The translations under genes and the position numbers were made by a program. The notes below the pieces were generated by a model. That model worked only from the letters and a program-made list of their open reading frames with translations, did not search any database and had not been told where the DNA came from. A stretch of 64,000 nt of DNA from Paenibacillus phoenicis (lineage in GTDB: Bacteria; Bacillota; Bacilli; Paenibacillales; Paenibacillaceae). Within the stretch, counting starts at the first letter, position 1; each line of letters starts with the position of its first letter. Of the stretch, positions 60,041-64,000 are shown piece by piece. The DNA lies in assembly GCF_034718895.1 (NCBI RefSeq), contig NZ_JAYERP010000001.1:4287001-4351000 (forward strand), written 5' to 3'.

Positions 60041-60741
60041 ATACGGAACATCGCTCCGGATCGGCCGGAGCCCGCTGGATGCTGGTTGCTGCGCTGGTGC
60101 TGCTAGCGGCGGGATCGTTTTATTTCTTCGGATACCGGCCGGAGATGGAGAAATCGGCGAACCTGGCGTCCGACCACGAAGCCAAACAATTATTTCTGCA
60201 AAAAACACAGGCGATTGTTGAGGCCAAACGGGCAGATGCAGCAGCATCGGACGCTTTGGCCGATACGGCCAAGCGGGAGGCAGCGGTACCGGAGGAGCCC
60301 GACCGGGAAGGGATTTTGCTAGACCTGGAACGAGCGGCCAAGTCCTCCGGCGTACAGATTCGGGAGGTTGTCTTCGAAGGGCCGGAAAGCGGCGGGTCCT
60401 TTGCGGTTTCCGCTGATGCCGCGGCCGTAGATAATTCCTTGTCTCTGGACGGAAGTGTGTCCATTTTGAACAGTCTGCCCGCAGGTTCATCGTCGACAGA
60501 CGGCGTTCCTTCTGCATTGGGGGCTTCCGGATTGTTAAATGAAGCGGAGCTCAGTACGGCGGGGTTCACCGTGATGTCGCTGCAGCTTCAGCTCCGGGGG
60601 AGCTTGGCGGAAGTCAAAAACTTCGCCGTAGCTCTGCAGAAAGCCGACCGGCTCTATATCGTCGACTCCTTTGAATATGGAAGAGAAGAAGAGGTGGAGA
60701 GCAAAACGGCGGTGTTCCGGCTGTTGGCATTGTACCGGTAA
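60037..60741 (+). CDS. pilO: pilus assembly protein PilO
   Basis: Bitopic membrane protein of 234 residues: membrane helix WMLVAALVLLAAGSFYFFGY, Lys/Ala-rich coiled coil (about 45-85), and an extracytoplasmic domain whose middle is Ser/Asp/Gly-rich and likely disordered (about 120-170) before the final strand-rich part (LQLQLRGSLAEVKNFAVALQ). It pairs with PilN to align the complex. Last gene of the pilus operon, with a terminator after it. PilP/PilQ are absent, as expected in a monoderm. Confidence 0.9.
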   Translation: MNTEHRSGSAGARWMLVAALVLLAAGSFYFFGYRPEMEKSANLASDHEAKQLFLQKTQAIVEAKRADAAASDALADTAKREAAVPEEPDREGILLDLERAAKSSGVQIREVVFEGPESGGSFAVSADAAAVDNSLSLDGSVSILNSLPAGSSSTDGVPSALGASGLLNEAELSTAGFTVMSLQLQLRGSLAEVKNFAVALQKADRLYIVDSFEYGREEEVESKTAVFRLLALYR

Positions 60742-60774
60742 CTCAGGAAATCAGAGCTCTTTACGTTTGAATTA

Positions 60775-60808
60775 AGCATTCCGGCGGTGTGCTGGGGTGC
60801 TTTTTTTT
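60775..60808 (+). terminator. terminator of the pilus operon
   Basis: AGCATTCC (60775-60782) pairs with GGGGTGCT (60794-60801) through two G-U pairs, then an eight-base T run. Confidence 0.85.
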
Positions 60809-60890
60809 CTATTTCCAACGATTCCTTGATACTTTTTGGTATGTTTCCCGTATAAATAACTATAATGCTGAAAGGTGGTGCAACAGGGGG

Positions 60891-61325
60891 ATGGAAATGT
60901 GGGCGATTTGGCTCATCGTCGCCGGAATCTTATTGGTACTTGAGATGATGACGATGACTTTTTACCTGCTATGGCTCTGCATCGGTTCGCTGGTTGCGGT
61001 AGTTGTAGCTTTGGTGGCCCCCGAAGCTTACTTCTGGCAGGTCGCTTTGGGCTGTCTGGTCGCCGTAGTCCTGACGGTGTTTACGAAGCCGCTTTCCAGA
61101 AAATTTCGCACAGCAAAAGGATTTAAGGATATCGGTACCGAACTGGTAGGGAAGCAAGGCGTCGTTGTGGAATCGATTGAACCCGGTCAATACGGCATCG
61201 TGAAGGTTGGGGGAGATTCGTGGAGCGCGAAGGCCTCCGTCCCGATCGGCAGGGATGAGAAGGTTCGGGTGCTGGCGCGAAGCAGTACAATTATCGAAGT
61301 AGAAAGATGGGAGGAAATTACTTAA
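60891..61325 (+). CDS. NfeD-family membrane protein, short form
   Basis: Protein of 144 residues with three hydrophobic segments (IWLIVAGILLVLEMMTMTF and following) and a C-terminal OB-fold domain (GKQGVVVESIEPGQYGIVKV to VRVLARSSTIIEVER). This is the short NfeD form lacking the protease domain. The ATG at 60891 or 60897 is the likely start, with AAAGGTGG and GGGGG upstream. A possible promoter TTGATA...TATAAA lies near 60826-60856. It shares its stop with the start of the paraslipin gene, a pair that is conserved in many bacteria. Confidence 0.87.
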   Translation: MEMWAIWLIVAGILLVLEMMTMTFYLLWLCIGSLVAVVVALVAPEAYFWQVALGCLVAVVLTVFTKPLSRKFRTAKGFKDIGTELVGKQGVVVESIEPGQYGIVKVGGDSWSAKASVPIGRDEKVRVLARSSTIIEVERWEEIT

Positions 61326-62263
61326 TGCAATGGGCAATTATTGCGGTCATTGTGGTCGTTGTTGTCGTATTTGTCTCACTGACAGTCAAAATCGTACCGC
61401 AGCAACGGGTGGGTGTCGTTGAACGGCTCGGTAAATTTAACCGTTTGCTGACGCCGGGTCTGAACGTCCTGATCCCGATCATCGACCAGGTGCGGACGTA
61501 TCACGATTTGCGGATTCAACAGACGAATGTGCCGCCGCAAACCGTCATCACCAAAGATAACGTACAGGTGCAGATCGACACGATTATTTTCTATCAGGTT
61601 GTAAATCCGGAACAAGCAACGTACGGCATTTCTGATTTTGTGTACGGGGTGCGTAACATTACAACAGCTACGCTGCGTCAGATCATCGGTAAAATGGAAC
61701 TGGACGAAACGTTGTCCGGTCGGGAGAAGATTTCAACCGATATCCGGACGGCGCTTGATGAAGCGACCGAGAAGTGGGGCGTGCGGATCGAACGGGTAGA
61801 AGTCCTCGACATCCGGCCGCCGGTCGATATCCAAGAAGCGATGGACAAACAAATGAAGGCCGAGCGGAACAAACGGGCCATCGTGCTTGAGGCCGAAGCC
61901 GCCAAGCAGGATATGATCCTGCGTGCGGAAGGTGACAAGCAAAGTAAGATTCTGAAAGCGGAAGGCGACAAGGAAGCGCGTATTCGCGAAGCCGAAGGCT
62001 TCCGCCAAGCCCAGGAGCTGGAGGCGCTGGGTCAAGCAAAAGCGATCGAGTCGATTGCCGCCGCCGAAAAGACGCGGATCGAAATGCTGCGCGACGCTGC
62101 TTTAACCGAAGCCGTCCTGGCGTACCAGTCCTTCGAAGCGTTGAAGGAAGTGGCCAAGGGACCGGCCAACAAGGTATTTCTCCCATCGAATGCGATCGAA
62201 ACGCTGGGAAGCCTCGGCGCGATCGGCGAAGTGTTCAAAGCTGGCAAGGACGGCAAATCATAA
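61325..62263 (+). CDS. paraslipin/stomatin-like SPFH (band 7) protein
   Basis: Membrane scaffold protein of 312 residues. N-terminal hydrophobic helix (IIAVIVVVVVVFVSLTV), the SPFH domain with RVGVVERLGKFNRLLTPGLN and NITTATLRQIIGKMELDETL, and a long Ala/Glu-rich coiled coil (about 185-250) ending in a C-terminal helix. It belongs to the slipin-2/paraslipin group. GGAGG lies ten bases before ATG 61325; ATG 61307 has no ribosome site. It works together with NfeD in membrane organisation. Confidence 0.93.
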   Translation: MQWAIIAVIVVVVVVFVSLTVKIVPQQRVGVVERLGKFNRLLTPGLNVLIPIIDQVRTYHDLRIQQTNVPPQTVITKDNVQVQIDTIIFYQVVNPEQATYGISDFVYGVRNITTATLRQIIGKMELDETLSGREKISTDIRTALDEATEKWGVRIERVEVLDIRPPVDIQEAMDKQMKAERNKRAIVLEAEAAKQDMILRAEGDKQSKILKAEGDKEARIREAEGFRQAQELEALGQAKAIESIAAAEKTRIEMLRDAALTEAVLAYQSFEALKEVAKGPANKVFLPSNAIETLGSLGAIGEVFKAGKDGKS

Positions 62264-62278
62264 GCTTTCAAATGAAGA

Positions 62279-62315
62279 AGCCCGGCAAGAGATTGTTCTT
62301 GCCGGGCTCTTTTTC
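62279..62315. terminator. rho-independent terminator after paraslipin gene
   Basis: AGCCCGGCAAGA (62279-62290) pairs with TCTTGCCGGGCT (62297-62308), then TCTTTTT. Reverse direction would serve the convergent pspA gene weakly. Confidence 0.9.
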
Positions 62316-62367
62316 ATGCTTAACTCGATCGGCGCTCTCTCGGTCGGTTCCTCTATATATGAACGGC

Positions 62368-63042
62368 TCAGGAATGCCGGTTCGACAATTGCGCCTTCAG
62401 ACGTTCCAGCTCTTCGTTGACGGCGGCGGACTGGGTTGTGCCTGCATCCGCGACACCGGCCGTTCTCCCGTAGCTGGCGGAGACTTCTTGCTGAGCTTCC
62501 CAGCTCAGGATCTTCTCCTCCATGCGCTCGAAGCCCCGCGCGGCTGCGCCGCTTTCGATGCCGCGGCTAAAGTTCGGCCGTTCGGTCTCGGCTTTGACTT
62601 GTACCTTGCGGGCACGGGCTGCCAGCTCGTTACGTTTCTCCTTCAAGCGGGCAAACTCCGCTTTGCCTTCCGCGATGCGAATCTCCAGCTCAGCGACGCG
62701 GTCACGGGCCTCCTGCGCTTCTTTGGCGTACAGCTGCGCTTGCTCCTCGTAACGGATTTTCTCCGCAGCCGCATGGCGCGCCGTCACTTCATCGCCTTGC
62801 TCCAGAGCGGTCAAAGCCCGAATTTCACTTTGCTTGGCCAGATGCGCGATATCTGCGCTTTTTCGCTCCTGAACGGTCGCGGTCATTTGCTGCTCCTTCA
62901 ACAGTTTCTCAGCGGCGGCGATGTCGTCCTCCAGGTTGCGTAAGTATTGGCCGGTCATCAGGACCGGATCCTCCAGTTTGTTTAACACTTCATGAATGGA
63001 AGCCTTGGCCAGATTGGCGATACGATCAAATACGCTGCTCAT
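62368..63042 (-). CDS. PspA/IM30 family membrane-stress protein
   Basis: Coiled-coil protein of 224 residues. Start SSVFDRIANLAKASIHEVLN is the amphipathic helix that binds stressed membrane, followed by EDPVLMTGQYLRNLEDDI and long helices with heptads to about residue 180. It should polymerise under the membrane to limit proton leakage (IM30/LiaH group). AAAGGAGAG precedes the ATG. It lies 46 bases after the PspC gene and is likely co-transcribed with it. Confidence 0.93.
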   Translation of the reverse strand: MSSVFDRIANLAKASIHEVLNKLEDPVLMTGQYLRNLEDDIAAAEKLLKEQQMTATVQERKSADIAHLAKQSEIRALTALEQGDEVTARHAAAEKIRYEEQAQLYAKEAQEARDRVAELEIRIAEGKAEFARLKEKRNELAARARKVQVKAETERPNFSRGIESGAAARGFERMEEKILSWEAQQEVSASYGRTAGVADAGTTQSAAVNEELERLKAQLSNRHS

Positions 63043-63088
63043 TGGAATCTCTCCTTTAGGGTTAATAGAGTTTGGGAACTTTCACAGA

Positions 63089-63313
63089 TCAAAACGGGGA
63101 AAACGGATCATCGTAGCTGTAGCTGCCGATCGGTTCCTTGGGAACGATGAGGCTTGCGATCAGGTACAGGGCTACGACGGTGCCAAAGCTGAAGAATACC
63201 GCAACGACGGCGATCAGCCGCACGACCGTGGAGTCAACCCCAAGCCATTGGGCGAGCCCGCCGCACAGGCCGCTCAGTTGCTTATCCGTTGCCGAACGAT
63301 ACAGTTTTCTCAT
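63089..63313 (-). CDS. PspC-domain membrane protein
   Basis: Small membrane protein of 74 residues: KLYRSATDKQLSGLCGGLAQ and LGVDSTVVRLIAVVAVFF form the PspC domain with two hydrophobic helices, ending with a PKEPIGSY tail. Start ATG 63313 has GCGAGTGG six bases upstream; the TTG two codons earlier does not allow a ribosome site. It pairs with PspA in stress sensing. There is no PspB or PspF. Confidence 0.9.
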   Translation of the reverse strand: MRKLYRSATDKQLSGLCGGLAQWLGVDSTVVRLIAVVAVFFSFGTVVALYLIASLIVPKEPIGSYSYDDPFSPF

Positions 63314-63562
63314 GGTCAACCACTCGCTTTCATTTATTTTTAAGTCAATAGGATCATGGGGACTGAGTCTCGATTGAACGAATGTGTTATCCGTTGTTCA
63401 TGTCTTCATTCTACCGGGAATGGCGGCAGGGCATAACGGGCTGGGGACGGTTTGTGAACTGGACCTTGGTCGGGCCGGTTCCTCGTCTGGAAGTCGGGGC
63501 AGGGGCTTGGGCGCGGGAGGGATTCTGGCAAGTGAAATGAAAAAAAGCTTGACGTCACGCCT

Positions 63563-63577
63563 ATGTAAGCGCTTATT
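63563..63577 (+). promoter_or_regulatory. possible CcpA (cre) site
   Basis: ATGTAAGCGCTTATT agrees with WTGNAARCGNWWWCA apart from the last two bases and touches the -35. Confidence 0.5.
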
Positions 63578-63604
63578 GCGGGAAGTGGACGTTTTCGTTA
63601 TAGT
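63576..63604 (+). promoter_or_regulatory. sigma-A promoter of the sensor kinase gene
   Basis: TTGCGG (63576-63581), 17-base spacer and TATAGT (63599-63604), 25 bases before the start codon. Confidence 0.6.
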
Positions 63605-63628
63605 GTTGTGCATAAGGGAGGGGCGCCG

Positions 63629-64000
63629 ATGTTTTTTTCGCTACGCAATCGGCTGATTGCCGTATTTGTCGTCTTATTGGTCATTTCCTTCTGCGTCATG
63701 TTCCTGATCAGCTATAACAAGTCCAGCGCGATCTTGCGCTCTGACAGCGAAACGGCGGCATTGGAAAAAATGACGGCCTACACCGCACTCATCAACTCCA
63801 CGATTGGCCAAATCTACGATTTCTCCTCAGTGATCTATAACAGTGACATCACGAACGACTGGAGCGAATTCGTCTCCGATCCCACGCAGTCCGAAGGGCA
63901 GAAGATGCTGAAAAATATCCAGCTCAGCAAATTTTTGACGCGGACGGTGAACAACTATTCCATCATCGCCACCGCCTCGATTTATCGCAAAGACGGGCTG
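63629..64000 (+). CDS. sensor histidine kinase, YesM-like (3' end outside the window)
   Basis: The first 124 residues of a longer protein, cut by the window edge. N-terminal membrane helix LIAVFVVLLVISFCVMFLI is followed by an extracellular helical region (YNKSSAILRSDSETAALEKM, STIGQIYDFSSVIYNSDI) resembling the dCache domain of YesM-type kinases, which in Paenibacillus usually pair with an AraC-type response regulator and control sugar genes. GGGAGGGG lies before the ATG. Kinase domains are not visible, so the call rests on the N-terminal layout and the cre-bearing promoter. Confidence 0.65.
   Translation, partial: MFFSLRNRLIAVFVVLLVISFCVMFLISYNKSSAILRSDSETAALEKMTAYTALINSTIGQIYDFSSVIYNSDITNDWSEFVSDPTQSEGQKMLKNIQLSKFLTRTVNNYSIIATASIYRKDGL

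Larger units (their letters stand above)
63314..63628. other. divergent control region before the sensor kinase gene
   Basis: This 315-base gap holds the plus-strand promoter and cre-like site given below. The leader of the minus-strand pspC has no clear promoter. TGACGTCA at 63550 is an eight-base palindrome of unknown meaning. Confidence 0.5.

Noticed and set aside
1-64000. CRISPR arrays, tRNA or rRNA genes, insertion sequences
   Set aside because: No regularly spaced identical repeats, cloverleaf sequences, rRNA motifs or transposase-like proteins were seen on either strand.

Overview
The window looks like chromosomal DNA of a Paenibacillus-type bacterium (Bacillota, Bacillales). The evidence is strong AGGAGG-type ribosome binding sites with some GTG and TTG starts, sigma-A promoters with 17-base spacers, LacI/CcpA-style sugar control, a purine riboswitch, monoderm type IV pilus genes without an outer-membrane secretin, a YesM-like sensor kinase and a fairly high GC content. 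No rRNA, tRNA, transposase, prophage or CRISPR array was seen. The species is an inference.

Region 1 (1-16873) is a Wzx/Wzy-type surface polysaccharide locus. The first four genes match, step for step, the WbpB/A/D/E enzymes that make UDP-2,3-diacetamido-2,3-dideoxy-glucuronic acid. They are followed by a flippase, a deacetylase-like protein, three family-4 glycosyltransferases, a polymerase and a polyprenyl-phosphate sugar transferase. Facing this operon are a membrane-anchored beta-helix protein and an LCP-family polymer ligase, followed by a GalE-like epimerase. Region 2 (17001-25324) holds a DUF4129 membrane protein, a CNNM/CorC transporter-like protein, an FAD oxidoreductase behind a guanine-class riboswitch (with PurR-box-like sites further upstream), and a very large secreted multidomain protein.

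Region 3 (25400-48850) carries two alpha-glucan utilisation loci. The first has a LacI regulator, a GH13 alpha-glycosidase, an ABC importer and type I pullulanase. The second has maltose phosphorylase, beta-phosphoglucomutase, a MalR-like regulator, a neopullulanase, a MalEFG importer, a chemoreceptor and a lipoprotein alpha-amylase. Together they give a route: surface amylase, dextrin import, intracellular debranching and trimming to maltose, phosphorolysis to glucose plus beta-glucose-1-phosphate, then glucose-6-phosphate. About ten copies of a GCAAACGTTTGC-like operator lie in the promoters. Neither importer has its own ATPase gene here.

Region 4 (49254-64000) begins with a TcyP-type cystine transporter. 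A type IV pilus locus follows: three minor pilins on the minus strand, then PilB, PilT, PilC, a major pilin, prepilin peptidase, PilM, PilN and PilO on the plus strand. Next come NfeD/paraslipin and PspA/PspC membrane-stress genes. The last feature is the start of a two-component sensor kinase cut by the window edge.

The most unusual points are the purine-controlled FAD enzyme, a pilin-like protein with an Asn-rich beta-helix, a transcription terminator inside the neopullulanase leader, large nested palindromes after pulA, and the operator network tying the sugar loci together.
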